Shown here: positions 23,828-35,025 of the stretch, in pieces | Layout of the letters: each line of letters begins with the position of its first letter | Numbering within the stretch: the first letter of the stretch is position 1 | Source of the DNA: Parietaria judaica | Lineage: Eukaryota > Streptophyta > Magnoliopsida > Rosales > Urticaceae | Assembly (NCBI GenBank): GCA_954871525.1 | Contig: OX940868.1 | Coordinates: 25,105,056-25,169,055, forward strand | Direction of reading: 5' to 3' | Length of the DNA: 64,000 nt | Made by a program: the position numbers and the translations under genes | The notes under the pieces: model-generated | Told to the model about the DNA's origin: nothing | Seen by the model: the letters and a program-made list of their open reading frames with translations, nothing else | Databases searched by the model: none

Positions 23828-24142
23828 CCCCTAACCACAAATCATCCGTTGATTCTTCAATAGTCGGTTTGGACCTCCACCAAGTTTCAGTACCCAAGCT
23901 TCATTATGTTAGATATCAAGGAAAATCAATCCTGACTTAAAAAAATACGCTTTTTTTATAATGAGCAAAACAAAAGTGAATTGCACGCGGGGCTGCGGAG
24001 CCATGTATGTAAAGGTACATGTATGCACAGAGCACTTCAAAACGACTAATAGAATTTTTCAAGGAAAACAAATTGATTTTTAAAGATTTTAAATGCAACA
24101 CTATTGATATAAAGATATAAAAGAGAGTTTTGACAAGTGAAA

Positions 24143-24250
24143 GGCGCAGCTCAGTTGGCAAACTACCTGTAATTCAGGTGTGCTGACCCTTGAACGGCGA
24201 GAATTCAGTCCTACGGACGGAAACATCGTTGTTATTACAAGTATATATAT
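24143..24250 (+). repeat. tRNA-derived SINE-like fragment
   Basis: GGCGCAGCTCAGTTGGCAAA resembles a Pol III A box. GGCGAGAATTCAGTCC, about 50 bases on, resembles a decayed B box, and the segment ends in TA and T runs. It does not fold as a complete tRNA, so a functional tRNA gene is unlikely. Confidence 0.5.
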
Positions 24251-25263
24251 ATACTTGTTTTTTTTATTCTTCTATTTTATCTTTCGTGTGTTTCATTTTT
24301 TATTCTATTTTTTTCAACATTCCCGTTCAACTCATGGCCGGAAAGATGTGCCATAACGGCCTCGAACAAGAGACTTGTAGGGCCCAAAAATTCCATTTTC
24401 TCTACTAGGTCGTGCCACGTGAAAATGGAAGATTGAGTTTGATATCCCAATGAAATTGATTTCACTTACTCCCAGTAAATTTATTATTTACTTTTCTTTT
24501 TCTTGTTTGTATACATTTTTAACCAATCAATCGCTTACGGGACTTTCGTTAGCGATTGGGCTTTATTTGTTAGAGCTTGAGGTAATGACATATAAAGTAC
24601 TCATATAATTGAGATGAAAACAAAATTGCGTTTTTAAAATTATTTTGAGTGATGAATTATCTAATTTACTAATTAATTAGTTAGAATTTGTTTGTATTAT
24701 TGAATCTCTTTTTTTTTTAAAGGTAAAAACTAAAAACATGCTATAATTTATAAATTAAACTAAAATAGAGTATTTTAACTTATATACTTCACAAATGTCT
24801 CGCAATTTTACTTTTTTTTTCTGAGCCTAAAATTATATTTTTCTTAGGTCCTCTTGAAACTCGAATTCGACACTATATTATAACGGTGTAAAGCAGAATA
24901 TTACATTCTACCGTACCCGCTAGCTGAATGACGAGGATACTTTCTATCTCAAGCTTGAAACAAATGTGAGTAGGCGGAAAATATATTATATTATTAGTGA
25001 ATGTTTTGTAAATTGGTCCAGAGAAAGAAAGTGCAAAACATACATATCATCTACTCTACTCATCCGCTTTCCTACTAAATTTGCACTAAAACCCGTTTTT
25101 CTGAAACTTAATTATAATTTTCAAAGTTGAAAAAAATATATAAGAATGATAAAAAAAATTATACTCCATAAAAAATATATCGACAACAATGGATATTATG
25201 TCAAACATCAATTTTTTGACAATATATAGGGACTATCCCGTCATCTGTAAAAATCAATATTAC

Positions 25264-25723
25264 GGGTTAATAACGGCAAAAATACTAATAGTTTGGTCGG
25301 GAACCCCTCGTGTACTCAAAGTCTAAAAGTGGTGGCAAAAATACCCAAAGTCATATTTGGGGCGTTGAACACTTCATTCTCGTAACGCAGTTAACTTACC
25401 CATTGCCTCTGGCCACGTTCACAAACGTGGCTTGCTGACATAACATTTTTTTGCGCCGTGGGCGAGCCTACATCAGCCACATTTACGACAAATCAACAAA
25501 GAATTAAACAACTAATTGGGCTCGTCCACGTGGCAAAAAATTGCTACGTTAGCAATCCATGTTTTTCCACGTGGCCATAGTTAACGGGTAAGTTAACTGT
25601 GTTACGAGAATTGAGTGGTCAACCCCTTAAATGCGACTTTGAGTACTTTTGCGATCATTTTAAACTTTGAGTACACGAGAGTTTATTTAACCAAACTTTG
25701 AGTATTTTCGTCGTCATTAACCC
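25264..25723. mobile_element. Foldback MITE, about 460 bp
   Basis: The left end GGGTTAATAACGGCAAAAAT matches the inverted right end GGGTTAATGACGACGAAAAT. The match continues inward through CTCGTGTACTCAAAGT, GGGGCGTTGAACACT-like sequence and CTCGTAACNCAGTTAACTTACCC on both arms, well over 150 bp each. The centre repeats CCACGTGG/CACGTT motifs. No target duplication was clear. Long inverted ends suggest a Mutator-type or foldback element. Confidence 0.8.
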
Positions 25724-25795
25724 ATAATGTTATAATCTATTTGACCTTAATTTTTTGTCATGTGTACATGTGGATCATAAATGGTAAATCGTGTT

Positions 25796-25930
25796 TTTAG
25801 CTTTGTCGAGTTGTAATCCTACGCATCTTTCGTAGTGAAGTCTTGAGTTCAATCTGAAAAAAAGGGAATGCCCTATGTGTTAGTAGAGGTTTATCATCTT
25901 TAGCTTAATGTCTCTATGAATTTTTTATTT
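25796..25930 (+). repeat. Possible second SINE-like fragment
   Basis: TTTTTAGCTTTGTCGAGTTG (A-box-like) and TCTTGAGTTCAATCTG (B-box-like) lie about 35 bases apart and are followed by AT-rich sequence. The evidence is weak. Confidence 0.35.
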
Positions 25931-26123
25931 CCGGACATGAGTTAATGTATGTGATATCTAGAATTTATTTGTTATTATCATGCTCTTTATTTTCAATAAT
26001 TATGGTTTAGGCCTTTATTTCTAGCTTATTTGATTTAGGGGTTTGTGGCATTGTTTCATTTATCGTTTAAGATTCCTTTATTATTTTTTGACTTATTTAT
26101 AAAGGGTTGTATGGTTTGTACTT

Positions 26124-26252
26124 CGGTAGTGACTAGTGATAAATAGAAACCGTCAAGTTTTATATTTGCAACTTAAAAATCATTCCGACAAACCTCGGTA
26201 GTGATAAATAGAAACCGTCAAGTTTTATATTTGCAACTTAGAAATCATTCCG
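26124..26252. repeat. Direct tandem duplication, about 72 bp apart
   Basis: CGGTAGTGA...AAATCATTCCG occurs at 26124-26187 and 26196-26252. The copies are almost identical apart from a 7-bp length difference and one base, so the duplication is recent and non-coding. Confidence 0.9.
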
Positions 26253-26371
26253 TTTACATATCCATTGATTTACATATCAATGTCACTGCAACACAAGTAT
26301 ATCGTATAATCTTGATGAATAGCACCGAATAAAATTCTCAATCAGTGCTTATTTCTTCATGACATAACATC

Positions 26372-26911
26372 TGTGAGCTTAAGCTTGACTTAGTCCGGAT
26401 GACGACCAGAAGCCAAGACGGGCAGAAAGACTTGCGAGAAGTCAGCCCGGGTACAGACCAGAACAAAGGACGGACAGACGTTCAGCCCAACTCGGGTGAA
26501 CACATGAAGAGAGTCCGCATAGAAGGCAAGCTCAGCCCGGAGCATACGAGCAGGTCAGCTCGGGGACAGAAAGACTGTCCGGGCAGAAAAGGGAAAGTCT
26601 ACCCAGAAAGGAAAGCGCGTAGCTTGAGGAGCAAGCAAAGATTCGGCGAGATTATTTAGGGTAGTTTCCTGATTTAGTGCGATTCTGTTAGCTAGGGTTT
26701 TGCCAATGTGAGGCCTATATAAACCTAGCAGTGTACTCTGTAAATAAGAGAGTTAAGAGTAGAGTTGAGTCCATTAAGTTTTTCGAGTTATCTTTGTAAT
26801 TGCCTTCAATATTAATCAGAGAATTTCTTCTCCCAAATTCGTGTTCTTAAGTTCGTTTGATTCGTGGTGATTACTCGTGTTATTCGCAGATCCGTGGTTT
26901 GGGATCCAACA
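26372..26911 (+). mobile_element. Solo LTR, 540 bp, with ACATC target duplication
   Basis: The segment starts TGTGAGC and ends CCAACA, and is bracketed by ACATC on both sides (26367-26371 and 26912-26916). It has a TATATAAA promoter and a 5'-UTR-like T-rich second half. Its first 260 bases are GC-richer and contain repeated GTCAGCCCGG/CTCAGCCCGG words. No PBS or PPT adjoins it, so it is a solo LTR left by recombination. The 86-codon open frame inside it is not regarded as a gene. Confidence 0.85.
26716..26723 (+). promoter_or_regulatory. TATA box of the solo LTR
   Basis: TATATAAA, with downstream sequence typical of an LTR R region. It may still act as a stray promoter. Confidence 0.6.
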
Positions 26912-28674
26912 ACATCTACTAATATTCCTTTGCATTAATCTTATTTGTGACCAGCTTGCTGTCATTGCACACACACACGCCAATATATATATATATGAAA
27001 CTTTAGCGTCGATTTTAACATTTCAAAATGTAGCTAGCTAATAAAAAAAATCATTAAAATTAACACCATATGTACTTATCACTATAATCAAATAATCCAG
27101 GAATATTTTTTTGTTGATTTTCCTCATGAACCGATCGCGATGTATATATAATTATATATTAATTATCACCAACGATATTTTTGGAATTCTGCGCCTTGAA
27201 TCGACACTTGTATCAGTTTGTCCTTCTTTAATTATATCGTTTTTCCTTATTATAACTACCAAATGATTCTTCCGTTAACTATCTACCGACCTTGAATGAA
27301 CTTTGAGCGAAATCATAATTTTTCAATAAAATATAGAAGTGAAGAGCTTCGAGACGCCGTAGTAAACAAAGGCCTAAAAGAGAAATACCGTGCCGGAATA
27401 CCAAGAGAGTGTAAATTTGTATGGGGTTAACTTGGATAATTTTATAACAGAAAACAATTGTTTCTAAATTTGATTGAAATCGTAAACATATAACAATGAG
27501 GGAGAATTTTGATACAAATTCTTATTTTTTTTTGGTGAAAATATATACAATCTGTCTAGTTCGAAGGATTGATAAATATTCAATTTTTTTGGCGAGATAA
27601 GCAATTCAAAGTAATAAGTACAGAGATACAATGATACATTTAGTGGGTAAAAATTACATAATAATAATTTCATATTTATAGTTTAAATAAATACAAAAGG
27701 GGGTCCATATATAAGGAAAACTTATATAGAGTGATGGATATAGGTGGTATTAGCAATACTTACTCTAAAAAAATACGAACTTGAACGTTGTAACAAAATA
27801 ATATATTCTCTCATAAAATAAGCATAAAGTCAATAATGCTACCTCAGATAATTAAGCAATTTAAACGTGATCCTAGTAGCTCAAGCCCTCGCATAATAAT
27901 ATTAACTTTGAAAAAACACTCCGCTAAGAAATAATTAAGAATAGAAAATGACATACAAGGTTTATTAACATCAATATAAATTCATGTTCCATATAAATAA
28001 ATGTTAGTTATTAATTAATGAAAGCATTTGAATTTAATCACCATCCCATTTAACTAAGATCTGACACCACGTGTTTTTCCCCATCGTAAGTACCTCTATG
28101 ATCATATGAAATAAAAGCAACGACTTCACCATGCATGTAAATTTTAAATACAAGAATGTATGTACAAAACTGTAACGTACGTACTCGTCACCGTTTTCAT
28201 GATATATTATACACGCAGTGAAAGTATTCTCACATATATGAATATGTATATGATATGTCATTATGGTGTATAGTACAAGGATTGTTGGGATAGTAGTTAG
28301 TATTTATTGCAGTGTTAGCATCCTCCAAGATCGGCTTTCTCGAACGATAATTAGTTGCTGGAATTGTTTGGGGTGTACTAGAGACTGTGTCTTGGTCGAG
28401 CCTAATTTGCCAAACCCTAATCATTCAACTTTACCACTGGTAAGTTACAACAGAAGATCTGAGTCTCTGCGTTTTTTCACCACTGTACTAATAGCATATA
28501 TCTGAGTCCCGACATACTTACCACTCGTAATTTTGCCAAGAACAAATTTATGATTAATAGTGAGAGTGGAGTTTATAGGCCAGCACTGCCCTAGAATCTT
28601 GCATGATCACGAGTGCATTTAATCCCCGCAATGCACTTATTTTACTTGCCAGATGAGTAATGACCATGGCTATA

Positions 28675-28710
<36 letters not shown>

Positions 28711-29283
28711 GATAGATACAAACGACAGCTTGGTTTGAGATACACGAAAAAAAAAAAGGTCAAGTCATATGTATATAATATATACGTAGTGTATTTTTTT
28801 TATTATTATATATAGATTTAGCAAGTACACCTAAGTTTATGCGAAAGAAGCAGTCATATATTTAAGTTTCCATTTATAAGAGTTGAAGTACTAAAGTTGA
28901 GTAAAAATGTAGGGCGTGAGTTTTTTTTTTTTTCTCCATGATCTGTCACTATTTTTAATTTATAATGACCTGTACATAGCACGTGGTAAATGAGAATCTA
29001 TATATTAGTTAAATGCGTGTAAATAACAAGCGGTAATAAGATCCAATGACATATCACTATAAACTAATGGTAAAAACAATTGGAGACGCATGAAATAGAC
29101 TCATTAATACTTATTCGACTTGGATACTTTTGCCTTTACTCATGGAACTTAGTACATCACCGCTAATTTCACCTAGAACTTGAATATATATGCCACTATT
29201 ATCTATAAAATTTAAAGTATATAATAAATTTGAATGGGAAACTAAAGTTTTCTTTATTTAATTAAAATTTTCCATTTGTATAT

Positions 29284-29545
29284 ATGAGACCAATGTGTTA
29301 TGTTTCCATTGTTTTTTTTCTTAAGTTGTGCATCACTATATAAGCACCAACTCCTAGCTGCATGGGGTCTTTTAGCCTTTGTTTGTATATTTTTCCTTCT
29401 ACATCACAAAAAGCTTGTCGACTTTGTTCTCGAAGGAAACTCGTTAGATTATCGCAATATAGAAAAAAAAAGATTCAGCTTTTCGGTGAATTCTCGGTGA
29501 TCAAATCTTGTGTTCGAAATAGTTCATCAAACCTATCAATGGCTA
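29284..29545 (+). repeat. LTR-like fragment related to 54860-55075
   Basis: GTGCATCACTATATAAGCACCAA and GATTCAGCTTTTCGGTGAATTC match, in order and spacing, GGGCATCACTACATAGGCACCAA and GATTCATCTTTCCGGTGAATTC at 54.9-55.0 kb. TATATAAG looks like a TATA box. The pair probably are diverged LTR or promoter remnants of one family. Confidence 0.5.
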
Positions 29546-30424
29546 GATTAATTGCTATATCCATGATGTAAAAAAAAATCCTTGACAAACTAATATTCAA
29601 TGCTAAAAATAATACTTATTGTGATGATTAAATACAGCCATTTTTAAATACTCAAGACTAACATAAAATATTAAATATCAAGAACTAATATGAGATCCAA
29701 AAAACTCGGTATTAACAAATCAGTATTTTGATTAATAATTTATTATAAAAATGTACTCATTTTATGGCCTTTGAGTTTGTATTATGTGATCATTTATATT
29801 TTACTTTTAAATTGTTATTATAAAAGTTTAACCTCTTAATTGACTATGAAATTTATATTGGCCCCTAATTTTGTACCTTTTTCTCTATTTTTATAGGGTA
29901 TCCCACAAAAAAATGGGTTAAAAACTAACGAAGTTCTTACAAAAGGTACCTGACATATTTATAAAGTCATCGAAAGATGTATAATATTTTTTCACTAGTT
30001 AGTGAGGGTGACAAAAGACAAAGTCGATGGCTTGTATGAATGATTTCTTAAATATTTCTTATTCTGTTATGGTATAAAGATGAAGCTATTTGAATTCGAG
30101 ATATCTTATACAACTAAATGATTTCTCATAGATATACATTTATGAGCAATTATTACACATAGATATTATTAATATTGAAAATGCCATAAATTAGATTGAG
30201 TGGTTGGAATAGAGGGCTTGCTATTACACAAGGTATCATTTTCATAACAGCAAACTTTTGTTCTGCGTAGTTCACGACACCATCGATCTGGGCCCAAAAT
30301 TTAATTATCATAACAACTTTTATAGCTATTTTTTGTGAGTGATGAGAGTAGTTTATGTTAGAAAGCATTCGTATCATCTCTATCATACTATATGATAGTA
30401 TTTATTCAATCTTATTTATAATTA

Positions 30425-30651
30425 TTAGTTTGGCACATTATTTATAAACTAGCTACTATGCTCAAAAGATATGACATATGCATGAGACCATTAAAAATCA
30501 TGTCGAGGTTAAATACGTTGAGGTCTAAATTATTATTATTATTTAGTTTGGCGCATTATTTATAAACTATATACTATATATGCTCAAAAGATATGACATA
30601 TGCATGAGATCATTAGAAATCTCGTCGAGGTTAAATACGTTGAGGTCTAAT
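30425..30651. repeat. Tandem duplication, 118-bp period
   Basis: Two copies start TTAGTTTGGC (30425, 30543) and end GTTGAGGTCTAA. They share CTCAAAAGATATGACATATG and CGAGGTTAAATACG, with a handful of differences. Confidence 0.9.
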
Positions 30652-32149
30652 TCACGCATGAAATCAACTTTCAAATAATAATTCAAGCATTCACAAACGC
30701 TTAAAGTCTTCTTAAAGAAAGAAAAAAAAAATTAGACCAGTTTTTGAATGAAAATGCACGAAACAAAAGTAAATCCCGTTGTAAGCAAGAATACTCGGTT
30801 CTGGAAAGTAGTGAGATTTTCAATAGAGTGTGAATTCGAGAATAAGAAAGTTCATGCTATTGTGAAGAAGTTCGAAATTTTTTTATTGACAAGTGTAAGG
30901 GTTATTTTAGAAAGTTGCATCCCTTCGGAAAAACGACATTTATCATCCTAACGACTTCTCTTCGTGAACATTGTCATCCATTTAATAAGACGCGTTACTT
31001 ACCCGAGGCAAAAATATAATGGCTAGTAACCACTAGACAAACAAGGCGAGAATAACTAACAACCCGAGAACCGAGCCTATATCACCATATGTCACGTGCT
31101 TAAGTGATATCATGCATGTATGTTTGCAAGACACCGCCCACAGCTGCGTGGCGACACGAGCGAGGGCAATGGAGAGTAATATGAGATAACCAATTTCTGG
31201 CATTCTCTGGAAATCTTGGATACCAAATACACTAATATGCATACAATACAAGGTCTATTACATGTTTGAGCTAGTTAATGCATACATCTCTTCTTAACAC
31301 TTAAAAACATGATTGTATTTGTTCCATATTTGCCTTTTTTTCACGCTCTCGTGTCTACAAATATCATATTTTAAATATTAAGGGATAATTAAGGTAAAAG
31401 TACCTGCGTTGTAGTCAACTTGGAGGAGAATACCCAATTCTTTAAAATAAAAGTGTGCGACTAAATAATTATGTCCACTTACCGTCTCTTCGACTAAGCG
31501 TTGTAGTCTGTTTTGGCTTTACATATACAAAGTACACATGGTCAAAGAGTAAAGAGGGAAATAATTAGGGAGATGTTGGCACATGACAGAACCATTAAAA
31601 GGAAGAGAAAAGAGTGGAACGGAATTATATGGTTGCACACTTTTATTTTAAGATAAACACACTAAATACCAAAAAAAAATCTAAAGTTTAAAAGAAATGC
31701 CCATAGTTTCGTAGTACTAATTTATACCCATTAATAAAAAAAATTGGATCATATTACCCTTAATATTAGTTATACATAATAATTTTTTGTTTAATTATTA
31801 TTAATTATATATTTAATTTCAAAATTATTTTCCTATAATTGTGGATGACGAATCCCACCTCTAAATTACAATATTATGTTATTTTTTTGAAAAAAATAAT
31901 AATTTAAAACAATTGCATTAATTGGTATCGAAACCCCCTTTCTTTATACTTTTCATTATCCATCTTCCCTTTTTTCTCTCCAAAATTGGTCTACATTCTC
32001 TCTTTTCTCTCCCCGATTGTTCATAGTCGCATAGACTCCCGTCGCCAAGTCCCGTCGCCTCCAGTCGTCAAGTCCATTCGCCACGCGCTGCTACATAGCT
32101 TCCCGTCACTTTCTCTGTCGCGGAGGTCGTTTGATCAGAGGTATAATGA

Positions 32150-32600
32150 CTCGTAACCTGAATTATAAATTTGATCAGGTAATTTGTAACTATAATTACA
32201 ACTAAATGTATATTGGTTTACTTTTATAAATTCGTAACTTATATTACAATTACAATTACATTTATAGATTCGTAACATATACCTTACTATTATAAATGTG
32301 TAATTTAAATTACAATTACAGGTTTAGTGATTTACTATTATAAATTCGTAACTTAAAATACATTTACGAATATAGTGATTTACTATTATAAATTTGTAAC
32401 GTACATTACAATTATAATAAAGATGTATAAATTCGTAACTTAAATTACATTTACGAATATAGTGATTTACTATTATAAATTTGTAACTTAAATTACAATT
32501 ATAATGAAATCTATAAATTCGTAACTTAACTTCAAATAATGCTAGTATAGACTCGTAACTTAAATTACAATTAACTTAATGAGGATTGAACTCATAAATA
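32150..32600. repeat. AT-rich degenerate tandem repeats
   Basis: ATAAATTCGTAACTTAAATTACA-type units recur about eight to ten times. A larger 87-bp period is visible between 32366 and 32453 (ACGAATATAGTGATTTACTA). Confidence 0.85.
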
Positions 32601-33010
32601 CGTAGCTCAAGGAAATAAAACGATTTTATGTATTTAGCAATTTTTAAGGAAATGAATTTGTTTTAATAGTGATCAATCAGTAATGTATTTATCTCTATTT
32701 AAGGAAAAAGTATTGATCAACATTTTATTTTAAGTGTAATATAATTGGTAGAATTTTTTAAATTTTGTTTCTAAAATTAAATTGTTGTAATATTGAATAT
32801 ATGAAAATATTTTGAATTTAATTATGGGATTTATAAAAATCAAACATTTTCATAAAAATCAATCAGTTTGCTACATTTAAGGAAAATTTTTATTTTTATT
32901 CTAATTAAAAAAACAAAATTAAAATTTAAACGTGATTAAAAAAAATAAAAAAGGTATATTAGTCCATATATCAATTTGTCGGTGGTTATGATTAGAGTTG
33001 TGGGTGGCGG

Positions 33011-33265
33011 CGTCGCGACCTGTCGCGGCTTTGTCGCCGGAAATCGCGAAACGTGCCGTCGCGAAGCGCCGTGTTGTTGCCGGTCGCGATCGATCGCGGC
33101 TTGTTTAAGAGAGAGAGAGAGAGAGAGGGGGAGGGGGGGGGGGGGGAGAGAGAGAGAGTGTGTGTGTGTGTGTGTCTGAGGAGGAGAGAGTCGCGATTCA
33201 TCGCGATTTTCATGCCGGAATCGCAAATCTCCGCGACCTGTTCCTCCCCGTCCCGAGCGTCGCGA
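33011..33265. other. CpG-rich block with repeated TCGCGA
   Basis: TCGCGA occurs seven times and TCGCGG three times in about 260 bp, in a region otherwise below average GC. No coherent protein is encoded on either strand. The block may be an inserted or captured fragment, or a regulatory cluster of CGCG motifs. Confidence 0.6.
33108..33175. repeat. Compound (GA)n-G-run-(GA)n-(GT)n microsatellite
   Basis: GA units, a G run of more than ten, GA units again, then GT units, all within the TCGCGA block. Length may be unreliable in the assembly. Confidence 0.95.
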
Positions 33266-34440
33266 TGGCTCCATCCCCGTCGTGAGCTGCACCTCTAGTT
33301 ATGTTTACCATAATTAGAAATGGGCGTTTTTTAAAACCTTGAGTCACAAATGGGCATTTTCTTCGTTTACCCTTTTTATTTTATATGAATATTTCGTCCA
33401 CCACAAAAAGAACTTGGATATTCTCCTCCGAATTGACTAGTACTTAGATATTTTTACCTCAACTATACTATTAAAGCAATGGTCTAACAATTCCATTTCT
33501 AATAGGTACAAAAGTTGTTCTCTTAATTACCCTCTACAGCCTTAACCGGCAAGGGGTGCTTTTTTGTTTCAACCCACAGATAATTAACATATCACCATCA
33601 ATAAAAATAAAGGATCATAGATTTTATAACTTTTCCTCTTCTTCTTTTTTTCTCACAAGACTAATATGGTTATCAGATTATTGTCGAATAATGGATAACT
33701 CAAGGAAAGGAAACTTCTTGAAGTGTATGGTTTCAAATAAATGCTCTTGATATATTCAATAAGAAAAGTATCACAACGCTCTACTCTCGTCCTACTCAAC
33801 CTACTCCGTGCCCTATATCATACATAAAAATAACCACATTAATTCCAACCAAAATTAGAACAACAAACCATTCTAAAATATAAATACATGCGTGTATGGT
33901 ATAACTCCATGTAGACGGGCATTCAATATACGCCTCATTTATACATACTGTCTCATGCATGGCTTTAACTCTTCCAAGCTCCAATCTCCAAGCTTAAACT
34001 TGCACTCGTGTATGGCTACATTTATAATTATACATACGTGTATATCTATTATATATACATGTAGACGGATATTAAATTACACCATACACTCGTACAAATA
34101 CTGGATTCCTAGATCTGTTTCAAATGGCGGTCTAACGTTTGGACCACTGTGTTTATCGGTGGTGTAATGTGGAGTGGTTTAAGCTTAGATGACTCCTGAA
34201 ATGAAAATGTCAGTCCAAACCCATGCTCGCCGTGGGAGAGAATTTTCCACCACCGAGGTTGTCCTCTCCTTGAAAATTACAAAAATAAATTTTCATGTCG
34301 CGGTGATAATACATATTTTAATTAAAACTAATTGCATAGCCGAGGCTCGGTCGAATAACCAAGTTTCTAATACGTTCTATTGAAACCTGTAAACAGAAAA
34401 GCTAAATACAATAATTATATGTTCATACACATGTATAAAC

Positions 34441-34441
<1 letters not shown>

Positions 34442-34480
<39 letters not shown>

Positions 34481-34575
34481 CATACTGTCCAGGGCTTAAG
34501 CTTGCAAAGTGTACATATATACATTGATAAACAGAAATATAGTATACATACTGTCCAGGCTTAAGCTTGCAAAGT

Positions 34576-34627
<52 letters not shown>
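34442..34627. repeat. Two (AT)n tracts around a 69-bp duplication
   Basis: (AT)n at 34442-34478 and 34581-34627. Between them CATACTGTCCAGGCTTAAGC-type sequence is repeated at 34480 and 34549. Confidence 0.9.
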
Positions 34628-34629
<2 letters not shown>

Positions 34630-34939
34630 CTTGTGTACTTGTATATTGAAGATAAATATACATGTGTGTACAGAAATATAGTAACGAAATTTTCCCACAA
34701 TCGATTCGTTGCTAAGGCATGGTGACTTAGAGTGACTAGCGACCAAACCCAATGCATCGCAAGGAAGGACCAGTTAACACTTGAGCATCACAACTCGCGC
34801 ATAGAAACGTAACGCAATAAATGTAATGTATGTACTATCCATGATACATAGGCACATTAAAAGATGTAGTTATTCTGAGTCTGATAAATAAATTGACCGA
34901 AGCTTGGAAGATAGGTCCACGAATGTTCAGAGGTGAGTG

Positions 34940-35025
34940 TGACATTGAGATTCGCACCCGCCGCTCATGGTCGCAGGCCACAGGACCCTAACTGTATTCA
35001 CTGGGCAATTACTTGAGCCGTTTTC
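34940..35025 (-). repeat. tRNA-derived SINE-like fragment
   Basis: On the minus strand, CGGCTCAAGTAATTGCCC (A-box-like, 35003-35021) is followed about 45 bases later by GGGTGCGAATCTC (B-box-like, about 34948-34961). GAGCGGCGGGTGCGAATC is the kind of sequence seen in plant SINEs. No intact tRNA fold was seen. Confidence 0.5.

Larger units (their letters stand above)
26917..31388. other. Intergenic region, no gene seen
   Basis: AT-rich throughout. It holds a (TG)n(TA)n tract at 28676-28710, an LTR-like fragment at 29284-29545 and a 118-bp duplication at 30425-30651. Short frames show no recognisable protein. Confidence 0.6.
31389..33462. mobile_element. Element or nested pair with about 60-bp terminal inverted repeats
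   Basis: The left end TTAAGGTAAAAGTACCTG... continues to GGAGGAGAATACCCAA. It matches the inverted right end TTGAGGTAAAAATATCTAAG, which continues to GGAGGAGAATATCCAAG. The arms are about 80% identical over about 60 bp and may extend to 85 bp. Inside, at about 31640-33400, sequence of different character (AAATGCCCAT near both ends, AT tandem repeats, a CpG-rich block) suggests a second insertion. No transposase was seen and no target duplication was established. Confidence 0.65.

Noticed and set aside
24143..24250. tRNA gene
   Set aside because: The A box is acceptable but no cloverleaf, anticodon arm or acceptor pairing could be built; called a SINE-like fragment instead.
26399..26659. 86-codon frame with repeated Arg/Gly
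   Set aside because: Lies wholly inside the solo LTR, whose ends and target duplication are clear.
32936..33292. 118-codon minus-strand frame with Thr-His and Ser-Leu repeats
   Set aside because: Produced by the (GT)n and (GA)n tracts inside the CpG-rich block; no conserved protein.
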